From Acidimicrobiaceae bacterium (GTDB lineage: Bacteria; Actinomycetota; Acidimicrobiia; Acidimicrobiales; RAAP-2), in contig PLHD01000053.1 in assembly GCA_003138815.1 (NCBI GenBank), positions 27,129 to 77,375 on the forward strand: 50,247 bases of DNA, read 5' to 3'. Numbering within the stretch: the stretch's first letter is position 1; each line of letters begins with the position of its first letter. Under the pieces are notes generated by a model that was given only the letters and a program-made list of their open reading frames with translations, searched no databases and was not told the origin of the DNA. This document shows positions 15,839 to 24,529 of this stretch, piece by piece. A program made the position numbers and the translations under genes.

Positions 15839-15852
15839 CGAACATATGTTCG
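15839..15852. promoter_or_regulatory. LexA (SOS) box across the imuA' start codon
   Basis: CGAACATATGTTCG is a perfect palindrome of the actinobacterial/Bacillus LexA type (GAAC-N4-GTTC). Its central ATATG includes the imuA' ATG (15846-15848). A TACTCT -10-like box is at 15831-15836. Bound LexA would block both the promoter and the initiation site. Confidence 0.85.
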
Positions 15853-16505
15853 CTTTTTCACCTAAACGCCCTACGTTATCCGCCGATCTGGTGGCAACCC
15901 TGCGTCCCGTGGCCTTGGCGGGCAGCCGCATGCTGCCCCTCGGCGAGCCCTGGAACGCGCTGGTACCCAAGGGGGGGCTGCGCCGAGGCTCGACCATTGT
16001 CGTGCAAGCACCGCCGGGACTGGGCGGGCTCAGTCTGGCGTTGAGCCTCGTCACCGAAGCGAGCACGAAGGGGCACTGGGCCGGGGTGGTGGGGGTCGAC
16101 GACCCCGGGGTCGTGGCGATCGCCGAGCTCGGCATCGATCTTCGCCGCGTGCTCTTCGTGCCGCGTCCACGCGGCGCGTGGGCCGAGTGCGCCGCCGATC
16201 TGCTCGACGGCGTGGACCTGCTCGTGGTTCGTCCGCCCTCTCGCGCGGCTCACGGGGCGGCCCGCAATCTGATGGAGCGCGTGCGCGAGCGCGGCACCGT
16301 GCTGATCGCCCTCTGCGAGCCGGGTGCTCCGTGGCCGCTGCCGGCCGACCTCTCCTTCAACATCACCCAGGCCGAGTGGGCCACGTCATCGCGACTCGAT
16401 GCGCGATACCTCACGGTGCGCATCGGCGGGCGCGGCGAGGCGGCCCGCGTCGGCGAGCATCTGGTCGTGCTGCCGAATCGAAAAGGGCGAGCGGCGGCGC
16501 GCTAG
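15846..16505 (+). CDS. ImuA'-like RecA-fold mutasome protein
   Basis: A 219-residue protein of the ImuA' group that works with ImuB and DnaE2 in SOS mutagenesis. Assignment rests on position and on the RecA-like core (GGLRRGSTIVVQAPPGLGGLSLA, about 42-64, quoted here in parts: GGLRRGSTIVVQ and APPGLGGLSLAL). The Walker A lysine is absent, as is usual in this group. The Walker-B-like strand is VDLLVVRPP. The C-terminus ends in basic RKGRAAAR, the ImuB-binding end in related proteins. The ATG lies inside a LexA palindrome, so the gene is directly SOS-controlled and probably leaderless. Its stop shares one base with the imuB GTG (TAGTG). Confidence 0.82.
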   Translation: MFAFSPKRPTLSADLVATLRPVALAGSRMLPLGEPWNALVPKGGLRRGSTIVVQAPPGLGGLSLALSLVTEASTKGHWAGVVGVDDPGVVAIAELGIDLRRVLFVPRPRGAWAECAADLLDGVDLLVVRPPSRAAHGAARNLMERVRERGTVLIALCEPGAPWPLPADLSFNITQAEWATSSRLDARYLTVRIGGRGEAARVGEHLVVLPNRKGRAAAR

Positions 16506-17584
16506 TGGAGCGCCTCCTCGCCATTCACGTAGAGGCGCTCAGCGTGGAGGCGCCCGACGGCTCGACCCTGCGCGACTATCTCGCGCTGCTCGACGCGCTC
16601 AGCGTGCTCTGCCCCTTCACCGAGCCGGTGAGGCTCGGCCTGTACGCGCTGCCGATACGGGGACCCGGCCGGTTCTTCGGCGGCGAGGAGGCGGTCCTCG
16701 ACGCCGTGGCCCACACGGTTCGTGACGCCGTGGGCCACGAGCCGTCGCTCGGCATCGCCGACGGGCTCTTCTGCGCTGAAATCGCCGCGCGCGAGCGTGT
16801 TCTCGTGGCGCCAGGGATGACGGATTCCTTCCGCCGAGCTCAGCCGCTCGGCGCCCTCGGGCGAAAGGACCTGGTGACGACCTGTCGGCGCCTGGGCCTG
16901 CACACGGTCGGCTCGTTCGCCGATCTCGAGAGAGCCCGCGTCGCCGAGCGCTTCAACACCCACGCCCTGGTGCTGCACCGCGTGGCCCGCGGCGAGCTGA
17001 GCGAACTCGCGACGCAGCGTGACCAGAAGCTGGGCCAGCGCCTGGCGCGCCTGCGCGGCGAGGGCGAACGCCGCGACGAGCAGGTGGGCTTCTTCGGCGG
17101 CCGCGGCGCGGGCGACGACCGCGCCCAGGAGGCGGCGCATCGCGTGCGACGCCGCCTCGGAGCCAGCGCGGTCGTGGTGGCGTCACTGCGCGGCGGCCGG
17201 GTTCCCGAGGACCGCGCCACGCTCGTTCCCTGGGGTTCGCCGGCGGGCAACGCGCGCGACAGCGCCCCGTGGCCGGGACGGCTGCGCGCGCCCTCGCCCG
17301 CGATGACGCTGCAGCACCGCGTCGTCGTGCAGCTGCGCGACGCCGCCGACAAGGCGGTGGTCATGGGGTCGCGAGGATTCCTGAGCGCGGACCCGACCAC
17401 CCTGCTCTTTTCGAGCCAGGTCCGCCGTGACGTCGTCTGGCACGCTGGTCCGTGGCCGTCGCTGGAGCGGTGGTGGGGCAGCAGCCGGCGCCGCGCGCAT
17501 CTGCAGCTGGTGCTTGGATCGGGCGAGGCGGTGCTGGTCGTGTGCGAGTCAAGGCATTGGTGGCTCGTGGGAATCTACGACTGA
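16505..17584 (+). CDS. imuB: ImuB, catalytically dead Y-family polymerase-like hub (compact)
   Basis: ImuB links ImuA', DnaE2 and the sliding clamp during translesion synthesis. This copy has 359 residues, clearly shorter than the roughly 500 of mycobacterial ImuB. The palm acidic residues are missing and the N-terminus begins at LLAIHVEALSVEAPDGSTL. The finger/thumb HhH part is recognisable: GIADGLFCAEIAARE, then LGALGRKDLVTTCRRLGLHTVGSFADLER (thumb), then the little-finger-like region and a C-terminal Trp-rich end. The GTG start overlaps the imuA' stop by one base and its own TGA overlaps the dnaE2 ATG, so the three genes are translationally coupled. Confidence 0.82.
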   Translation: MERLLAIHVEALSVEAPDGSTLRDYLALLDALSVLCPFTEPVRLGLYALPIRGPGRFFGGEEAVLDAVAHTVRDAVGHEPSLGIADGLFCAEIAARERVLVAPGMTDSFRRAQPLGALGRKDLVTTCRRLGLHTVGSFADLERARVAERFNTHALVLHRVARGELSELATQRDQKLGQRLARLRGEGERRDEQVGFFGGRGAGDDRAQEAAHRVRRRLGASAVVVASLRGGRVPEDRATLVPWGSPAGNARDSAPWPGRLRAPSPAMTLQHRVVVQLRDAADKAVVMGSRGFLSADPTTLLFSSQVRRDVVWHAGPWPSLERWWGSSRRRAHLQLVLGSGEAVLVVCESRHWWLVGIYD

Positions 17585-20500
17585 TGGCGACCTACGCCGA
17601 ACTGCACGCCCACTCGGGCTTCAGTTTCCTCGACGGGGCGAGCGACCCCGAAGAGCTCGCCGCCGAAGCGGCCCGGCTGCGGCTCTCGGGCCTCGCCCTC
17701 ACGGATCACCACGGCCTCTACGGGGTGGTGCGCTTCGCCGAAGCGGCGAGGGCCTTCGGGCTGGCGACCATCTTCGGCAGCGAGATCACGCTCAACGGCG
17801 ACGACGACCGCGTCGGGGTCCATGACCCGTCGGGCGAGCATCTCGTCGTGCTGGCACGTTCCCCCGAGGGCTACCGCCACCTCGCGGTGATGCTGGGCGA
17901 GGCGCACCTGGCGCGCGGCGAGAAGGGCGCGCCGCGGTTCGATCTCGAGGAAGTCGCCCGCCACGCCGCGCAGTGGCTGGTGCTGAGCGGGTGCCGAAAG
18001 GGGCCGCTGACGCGCGCGCTGCTCCAGGAGGGCCCTCGGGCGGCCGCGCGCGAGCTGAAGCGGCTGATCGGCGCGTTCGGCCGCGAGAACCTCGCGGTGG
18101 AACTCTGGGACCACGGCGCACCCGACGACGTGGCTCGTAACGACGTGCTGGCGGAGCTGGCGGTTCGACACGACGTCGATCTGGTAGCGACGGGCAACGT
18201 GCACTACGCCACCCCCGACGCCTTCGCCCGGGCCAATGTCCTTTCCGCGATCCGGGCCCGCCAGAGCCTCGAGGAGATGCGCGGCTGGCTCAGCTGCTCG
18301 CCCCTCGCGCACCTGCGCAGCGACGCCGAGCAGCGACGCCGCTTCGCGCGCTGGCCGGGCGTGGTCGACCGCGCGGGTGAGGTAGCCGGCGAACTGGCCT
18401 TCGACCTGCGCCTCGTGGCCCCGAACCTGCCAACCTTCCCGACGCCACCGGGCAGGGACGAGCAGTCGTACCTGGAGGAGCTGGTCGCCAAGGGGGCGAC
18501 GCTTCGCTACGGCACCCGAGAGAACGAGCGGGTCCCCGGGGCGTGGCGCCAGATCGACCACGAGCTCGGCGTCATCCGCGCGCTGGGGTTCGCCGGGTAC
18601 TTCCTGACGGTCTGGGACATCACCGAGTTCTGCCGCCGCGAGGATATCTACTGCCAGGGCCGCGGCTCGGCGGCGAACTCGGCGGTCTGCTTCTCGCTGG
18701 GCATCACGAACGCCGACGCGGTGGCGCTCAACCTCTTCTTCGAGCGCTTCCTCTCGCCGGCTCGCGACGGGCCCCCCGACATCGACGTTGACATCGAGTC
18801 CGGGCGGCGCGAGGAGGTCATCCAGTACGTCTACGGGCGCTACGGGCGCCGTCACGCCGCCCAGGTCGCGGCGGTGATCACGTACCGTCCTCGCTCGGCG
18901 CTGCGCGACGTGGCGCGCGCCTTTGGGCTCGGCGAGCAGGAGGCGGACGCCCTGCGCGACGGGGTCGATCGCCACTCGCCGACGCCGTTCGCGCCGGGTA
19001 CGCCCGCGATGATCGCGACCATGGCGAGCGAACTGCTGAACCGGCCGCGCCACCTCGGCATCCACTCGGCGGGCATGGTGATCTGCGACCGCCCGGTGCT
19101 CGAGGTCTGCCCCGTCGAGTGGGGCCGCATGCCCGGGCGCACGGTGCTGCAGTGGGACAAGGACGACTGCGCGGCCATTGGCCTGGTGAAGTTCGACCTC
19201 CTGGGGCTGGGGATGCTCGAGGCGCTGCACCGCGCGGTCGACCAGGTCGCCGACTTCCACGGCGTGTCGATCGATCTCGGCGCCCTTCCCCAGGAGGGGC
19301 GCGTCTACGACCTGCTCTGCGAAGCGGACACCGTGGGCGTCTTCCAAGTGGAGTCGCGCGCGCAGATGGCGACGCTGCCGCGCGTCCAGCCGCGCTGCTT
19401 CTACGACCTCGTGATCGAGGTGGCACTCATCCGCCCCGGCCCCATCCAGGGCAACGCCGTCAACCCGTACATCCGTCGGCGCCGCGGGGACGAGCCCGTG
19501 ACCTACCTGCATCCGCGGCTCGAGCCGATCCTGCGCCGCACGCTCGGGGTGCCGCTCTTCCAGGAGCAGCTCATGGAGATGGCCGTTGCCGTGGCGGGCT
19601 TCTCGCCGGCGGAGGCCGACGAGCTGCGCCAGGCCATGGCCGCGAAGCGCTCGGAGCTGCGCATGCTCAAGCTGAAGAGCCGCTTCTACGCTGGCATGGC
19701 CGTGAACGGCATCGTCGGCGCGCCCGCGGACCAGCTCTTCGACGCGCTGGCGGCGTTCGCGAACTTCGGCTTCCCCGAGTCGCACTCGGTCTCCTTCGCG
19801 CACCTCGTGTACTGCTCGGCGTGGATCAAGTGCCACTACCCCCAGGCGTTCCTGGCGTCGCTGCTGAACGCGCAGCCCCTCGGCTTCTGGTCGCCCCAGA
19901 GCCTGGTGGCCGACGCCCAGCGCCACGGGGTCCGCGTGCTGCGACCCGACGTGAACGTCTCGGGCGTCGGCGCCACGCTCGAGGGCTCGCTCGACGACCC
20001 CGAGGTGCGCCTCGGCCTCGGGGACATCCGCACGATCGGCAGCGAGGTCGGCCAGCGCATCGTCCAGGGCGCGCCGTGGACGAGTTCGGAGGACCTCGTG
20101 CGCCGCGCCGGCTGCCAGCAGCAGCACCTGGAGGCGCTCGCCGCCGCCGGGGCGCTCGACCTCTTCGGGCCGAGCCGTCGGGCGCTGGCGTGGTCGGCCG
20201 GTGCCGCGGCGCAGGGGATGCCCGACCGGCTGCCCGGCGTCGTCACCGGCGAGGTGGCACCCGCGCTGCCCGAGGTCAGCGAGATGGAGCGGGTCGCGGA
20301 CGACCTCTGGGCCCTGGGCCTCACCCCCGACGCCACCGCCATGGCCCTCGTGCGCGCGCAGCTCGACGAGCGAGGCGTCGCCCGTGCCGATGCGCTCGCG
20401 GGCGTGGAGGGCACGCGGGTCACGGTGGGCGGCGTCGTCACCCACCGCCAGCATCCCGAGACGGCCAATGGCGCGGTTTTCTTGAATCTGGAGGACGAGA

Positions 20501-20685
20501 CCGGCCACGTCAACGTGATCTTCTCGAAGGGCGCGTGGGCTCGCTGGTCGGACGTCGCGCGCCATTCACCGGCCCTGCTGATCCGCGGCTCGCTGCAGCG
20601 CGGCCAGGGGAGCGTGGCGTTGGCGGCCGAATTCGTCGAGCCGCTCAGCCTCGACGCGACGACGCCCTCGAGGGACTGGCGCTGA
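17584..20685 (+). CDS. dnaE2: Error-prone DNA polymerase III alpha, DnaE2 type
   Basis: A 1,033-residue C-family polymerase that does damage-induced mutagenic translesion synthesis with ImuA' and ImuB. The PHP domain comes first (YAELHAHSGFSFLDGAS, about 4-20). The polymerase catalytic motif PPDIDVDIE has its aspartates at 399, 401 and 403. Next are the helix-hairpin-helix region and a C-terminal OB-fold (VTVGGVVTHRQHPETANGAV). It lacks the long C-terminal tau-binding region of replicative DnaE1, and the length fits DnaE2. The ATG overlaps the imuB TGA. The cassette imuA'-imuB-dnaE2 under a LexA box is the standard actinobacterial mutasome arrangement. Confidence 0.94.
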   Translation: MATYAELHAHSGFSFLDGASDPEELAAEAARLRLSGLALTDHHGLYGVVRFAEAARAFGLATIFGSEITLNGDDDRVGVHDPSGEHLVVLARSPEGYRHLAVMLGEAHLARGEKGAPRFDLEEVARHAAQWLVLSGCRKGPLTRALLQEGPRAAARELKRLIGAFGRENLAVELWDHGAPDDVARNDVLAELAVRHDVDLVATGNVHYATPDAFARANVLSAIRARQSLEEMRGWLSCSPLAHLRSDAEQRRRFARWPGVVDRAGEVAGELAFDLRLVAPNLPTFPTPPGRDEQSYLEELVAKGATLRYGTRENERVPGAWRQIDHELGVIRALGFAGYFLTVWDITEFCRREDIYCQGRGSAANSAVCFSLGITNADAVALNLFFERFLSPARDGPPDIDVDIESGRREEVIQYVYGRYGRRHAAQVAAVITYRPRSALRDVARAFGLGEQEADALRDGVDRHSPTPFAPGTPAMIATMASELLNRPRHLGIHSAGMVICDRPVLEVCPVEWGRMPGRTVLQWDKDDCAAIGLVKFDLLGLGMLEALHRAVDQVADFHGVSIDLGALPQEGRVYDLLCEADTVGVFQVESRAQMATLPRVQPRCFYDLVIEVALIRPGPIQGNAVNPYIRRRRGDEPVTYLHPRLEPILRRTLGVPLFQEQLMEMAVAVAGFSPAEADELRQAMAAKRSELRMLKLKSRFYAGMAVNGIVGAPADQLFDALAAFANFGFPESHSVSFAHLVYCSAWIKCHYPQAFLASLLNAQPLGFWSPQSLVADAQRHGVRVLRPDVNVSGVGATLEGSLDDPEVRLGLGDIRTIGSEVGQRIVQGAPWTSSEDLVRRAGCQQQHLEALAAAGALDLFGPSRRALAWSAGAAAQGMPDRLPGVVTGEVAPALPEVSEMERVADDLWALGLTPDATAMALVRAQLDERGVARADALAGVEGTRVTVGGVVTHRQHPETANGAVFLNLEDETGHVNVIFSKGAWARWSDVARHSPALLIRGSLQRGQGSVALAAEFVEPLSLDATTPSRDWR

Positions 20686-20793
20686 AGTGGCCGCACGAAT
20701 CCCGAAAAGTCCGTGAACAATCCGGGCCCCTACCGGGTATTCATGAGTACGACAGGTAGTCGCACCGCGAAGCGGGGTTCCAGGGGGCGTCAG

Positions 20794-21354
20794 ATGCCGA
20801 ACTTCAACATTGACCGGTCGCGCAGTGCGCGAAGAACTTCTCGAGTCGCACGGGCCGTCGCCGTCGCCGCGGCGGCCGCGACGGTTGTCCTGGCGGGGAC
20901 CGGCGCGTCCGCGTCGGCTTCGCCGGTGCTGCGCTCGGTGAGCTTCGGAGGCTTCTCGAACGCGTTGGCGAACCACTCCTCTCGGACGCTGTACGTGCTG
21001 AGCAACGAGAAGGGCGGCCACATCCGCTGCCAGACCGCCTGCATGATCCTGTGGTTGCCCCTCGAGGTGAAGGACTCCGTGACGACCATCGCCACGGCCG
21101 CGAAGGTCGACGGGAAGATTGGCTTCGTCGCCAGGGGCAAGACCATGAAGCAGGTGACGTTCAACTCGTATCCCGTGTACACCTACACCGGTGACACCGC
21201 GTCCCACCAGTCCAACGGCGAAGGCGTCGCGGCCGACGGCGGGACGTGGTACGTCGTGCACGCGACGTCGACCTCGGCCGTCGGCACCCTGCTCAAGTCG
21301 TCGAGCTCGACCACGACGACCACGACCAGCGCCGGGGGCGGGTACGGCTACTGA
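20794..21354 (+). CDS. Secreted COG4315-type repeat protein
   Basis: A 186-residue exported protein. The ATG at 20794 has AGGGGG seven bases upstream and gives a clean signal peptide: basic RSARRTSRVAR, then AVAVAAAAATVVLAGTG, with a likely cleavage after ASASA. The mature part has the two YxxxxE/GG-type units of the COG4315 'secreted repeat' family: TLYVLSNEKGGHIRCQTAC, then TFNSYPVYTYTGDTASHQSN and NGEGVAADGGTWYVV. The function is unknown. The tail is a Ser/Thr run ending GGGYGY. Upstream in-frame starts (20713, 20743) lack ribosome binding sites. The ECF sigma and anti-sigma genes follow directly, suggesting a cell-envelope stress context. Confidence 0.8.
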   Translation: MPNFNIDRSRSARRTSRVARAVAVAAAAATVVLAGTGASASASPVLRSVSFGGFSNALANHSSRTLYVLSNEKGGHIRCQTACMILWLPLEVKDSVTTIATAAKVDGKIGFVARGKTMKQVTFNSYPVYTYTGDTASHQSNGEGVAADGGTWYVVHATSTSAVGTLLKSSSSTTTTTTSAGGGYGY

Positions 21355-21423
21355 GCCCGCCGCGCGGGCGCGGCTTACTGTGGTCGTGTTGCCTCGGACG
21401 GACGCTGCGTTGAAAGGGGACCC

Positions 21424-21989
<566 letters not shown>

Positions 21990-22002
<13 letters not shown>

Positions 22003-22667
22003 ACGTGACCGGATGCGAGCAGTGGCAGGGGCCGATCGCCATGTACGTCTTCGGTGACCTCCCGACGAACGAAGAGGTCGGCTTGCTCGCGCACATCGAC
22101 GGGTGCCCGGACTGCCGGGCGCTCGCCGAGGAGATGAGCGAGACCCACGCGGTCCTGGGCTACGTCGACGCGAGGGCCGTCGCCCCGACGGCGTCGGTCC
22201 CGCCCGGGCTCGCCGCGAAGGTGCTGGGAGACCTGCGCCGCGCCGAGGTGGCTCAGCACCGCCGGTCCAGGGCGAGGGTGGCTGGCCTGAGCGGGATTGG
22301 GCTGGTCGCGGCCGCGCTGATCGTGGTCGTCATCGTCAGCGTCACTTCCGTCGCGCCACCGGCCCAGCGGACCTTCGTGCTGCGTGGCGCCTCCTCGATC
22401 AGCGCCAGCGCGGTCCTGAGCGAGCGCTCGTGGGGGACGTCGATTGATCTGCACGAGCAGGGACTCCCGGGCGGACAGGTCTACACCGTGTCGATGCGCA
22501 CGGCCACGGGCTCGTGGTGGGTGGCGGGCACGTACACCTCGGTCTCGGGTCAGGCTGTCGACGCCCAGATGGCGTGCGCCGTGAAGCTGCGACAGATCTC
22601 CGGGGTCCGGGTCAGCGACGCCTCGGGACGGCAGGTTCTGAGCAGCTACGGCACGAACAGCTACTAG
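21990..22667 (+). CDS. Zinc-binding membrane anti-sigma factor
   Basis: A 225-residue anti-sigma protein. The N-terminal zinc-finger domain has the HxxxCxxC signature (HIDGCPDC, about 35-42). A single membrane segment follows at about 105-127 (GIGLVAAALIVVVIVSVTSV) and the rest, about 100 residues, would be extracytoplasmic and Ser/Thr-rich. It would hold the upstream ECF sigma factor inactive at the membrane until a signal arrives. AGGAGG lies five bases before the ATG, inside the end of the sigma gene. The outer domain carries the predicted sensing role, but I do not recognise its fold. Confidence 0.85.
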
Positions 22668-22698
22668 GACGGCGCGACATGACATCCTCCCCGGACCA

Positions 22699-23676
22699 AT
22701 GACACTGACCCTCGTCGAGCAGAGGACATCGGCCGCCCGCGCGCCCGGCGTCGTGGCTACGCGCCGCGTTCGCATCGCGGTGCCCTCGGTGGTGATTCTG
22801 GTGGCTACGTCGGCGGTCGTGTGGACGGGTGCCAGCTCGCTGCTGGCGGACCACCGGCTGGGGGCGGCACTCGCGGGCGGCTGGGCGGAGCTGGCGGCGC
22901 CGCTGGTGCTCGCCCTGGTGCTCGCCCTGGTCGTCTGCGAGCAGCGCTGGCCCGCCGAGCGCCGCCCGGTCCTGGCCCGGGGCCTGGTCCACGACGCGTG
23001 CTTCTTCGTCCTTCACCTGGCCCTCGTCATCCCGCTGATGACGCTGCTCGCGTTCGGGTTCTCCCGCGTGCTCGACGACCTGGTCGGGGGGTCGTGGCGC
23101 TCGTGGACCGGCTCCATCCCGCTCTGGGCACTCGCCGCGGCGACCCTGATGGCGATGGACGCAGGGAACTGGCTGGCGCACTGGACCGAGCACCGCGTCG
23201 GTGCGCTCTGGCGGATGCACGCGCTGCACCACTCCCAGGAGGAGCTGAACGTCTTCACGTCCTTTCGCGCCCACCCCTTGTCGCACTTCATGGGCTTCTG
23301 CCTGGCGACCGTGCCGGTCGTGCTCGTCATGGGGGCGCGGCCGCTGACCCCGGTGCTGATCACGATCTACGTGTGCCTGGGCACACTTCCCCACGCCAAC
23401 GTGCCGTGGTCGTACGGTCCGCTCGGCAAGGTCGTGGTGAGCCCCGCCTATCACCGGATCCATCATTCGAGCGAGGGGGCCCTCGGCGTCAACCTGGGGA
23501 TCGTGCTCACCGCGTGGGACGTGATGTCGCGACGCGCGAGGTTCCCACGTCCCGGCGACGCGCCGTGCCCGACCGGCATCGCGGGACGGCCGCTCGCCAC
23601 CGAGCAGACGGCCCGCGGCAAGGCGCACGTCGCTGTGCTGATCAACCAGCTCCTGGAGCCATTCGCGAAGTCCTGA
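22699..23676 (+). CDS. Sterol desaturase/fatty acid hydroxylase family membrane protein
   Basis: A 325-residue integral membrane protein with about five hydrophobic segments and the histidine boxes of di-iron fatty acid hydroxylases: HWTEH (HxxxH) after NWLA, HALHH (HxxHH) and, near the C-terminus, HRIHH. These ligate two irons in the family, which hydroxylates or desaturates lipids at the membrane. The substrate cannot be told. There is no strong Shine-Dalgarno before the ATG at 22699. A seven-codon frame (22679-22702) ends in an ATGA overlap with it. It follows the sigma/anti-sigma pair in the same direction and could be one of its targets. Confidence 0.85.
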   Translation: MTLTLVEQRTSAARAPGVVATRRVRIAVPSVVILVATSAVVWTGASSLLADHRLGAALAGGWAELAAPLVLALVLALVVCEQRWPAERRPVLARGLVHDACFFVLHLALVIPLMTLLAFGFSRVLDDLVGGSWRSWTGSIPLWALAAATLMAMDAGNWLAHWTEHRVGALWRMHALHHSQEELNVFTSFRAHPLSHFMGFCLATVPVVLVMGARPLTPVLITIYVCLGTLPHANVPWSYGPLGKVVVSPAYHRIHHSSEGALGVNLGIVLTAWDVMSRRARFPRPGDAPCPTGIAGRPLATEQTARGKAHVAVLINQLLEPFAKS

Positions 23677-24163
23677 GCCTGAGCCGCGGCGACGTGAGCA
23701 CGCAAGCCGGTCTTTGGTTGGAGCGAAGTGCACATGGCCGCGGCCTTGGCGATCGACCTGTTCCTCGACACAGACCTCGCGCAGCGTAGTGCGAGCTAGA
23801 ACGCTAGATTCAATACGGCGCCTGAGCCTGAGGACTGGCTGACGCAGCCGAACGCGTCCTCACCTCCTTGAACCCACTGAGCCTTCTCGTCACTGGGTGG
23901 CAGTACGGGAACCAGCCCTTCCTCTGCCGCTCGTAGATCTCAGCGCACGGATCATGGACGGGCAAGACCAGTGACGTGGTAAGTCCAGGCTCTTTCAGAA
24001 CGGAGCCCCACCCGTCGTGGTAGTTCGCGCAGTGGCCATCGCCGAGCCAGAGATTGGCAACGATCGGTTCCGCGACGACCAGGCTCCGGATGGTGAGAGC
24101 AACCCGGCTTCCCCGGGTGCTCTTCGTTGACGGCGGCGCATTCCGATGCCGGCGGTACCGCGG
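23677..24163. other. Gap with an unrecognised reading-frame remnant
   Basis: No gene with a start signal is supported here. On the minus strand a frame ending at 23810 is open to about 24110 and reads VANLWLGDGHCANYHDGWGS and GWFPYCHPVTRRLSGFKE, which looks more protein-like than a chance frame. It has no ATG or GTG with a Shine-Dalgarno and I cannot name it. It may be the 3' end of a decayed gene; the LGDG run recalls LAGLIDADG endonucleases but that is weak. Confidence 0.3.
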
Positions 24164-24358
24164 TCATTCGGTGTCGCTGTTACGGATGTGCCACGCCCAT
24201 CCGAGCAGGCCGGCGCCCACCACGAACGCCACGGCTCCGATGACGGCCCATATGCCGTGACCGCTCATGCCCGAACCGGGCAAGGCGTTCGTGCCCTGGA
24301 GAATCCACACCGCTCCGACCAGGCAGAACACGATACCCAGTACTCCTCGAGTCCACAT
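24164..24358 (-). CDS. Small two-helix membrane protein
   Basis: A 64-residue protein: MWTRG, a first hydrophobic helix (VLGIVFCLVGAVWILQGTNA), a short Gly-rich loop (LPGSGMSGHG) and a second helix (IWAVIGAVAFVVGAGLLGWAW) ending HIRNSDTE. GGAGG precedes the ATG by five bases and decides the start at 24358 rather than the longer frame to 24466. Small proteins of this layout are common in Actinobacteria and have no assigned role. It stands alone on this strand, with the next minus-strand gene upstream of it at 24530. Confidence 0.72.
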   Translation of the reverse strand: MWTRGVLGIVFCLVGAVWILQGTNALPGSGMSGHGIWAVIGAVAFVVGAGLLGWAWHIRNSDTE

Positions 24359-24529
24359 GGCTGCCTCCGATCGAAACTGAGCGACAATGCGCGCTCTGAG
24401 GAAACCTAGCCTCGCGGCGGCGGTTCGTGCCCGGGTGAGAACCTCCAGGGGATGTGACCCGCCCAACGTCGACGCTCGGGCGCAGCGATGCTCGAGGGAT
24501 GGCTGCCTCGTCGCGACGGGGCCGCGAAC

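Noticed and set aside
17575-20565. A 996-codon open frame on the minus strand
   Set aside because: It is antisense to dnaE2, which has complete catalytic motifs. The frame is His/Arg/Asp-rich shadow of GC-rich codons and matches no protein type.
22679-22702. Seven-codon leader frame before the fatty-acid-hydroxylase-like gene
   Set aside because: Too short to support beyond the ATGA overlap, and no Shine-Dalgarno.
23952-24167. A 71-codon minus-strand frame
   Set aside because: No ribosome binding site, no recognisable motif, and a more protein-like frame overlaps it.
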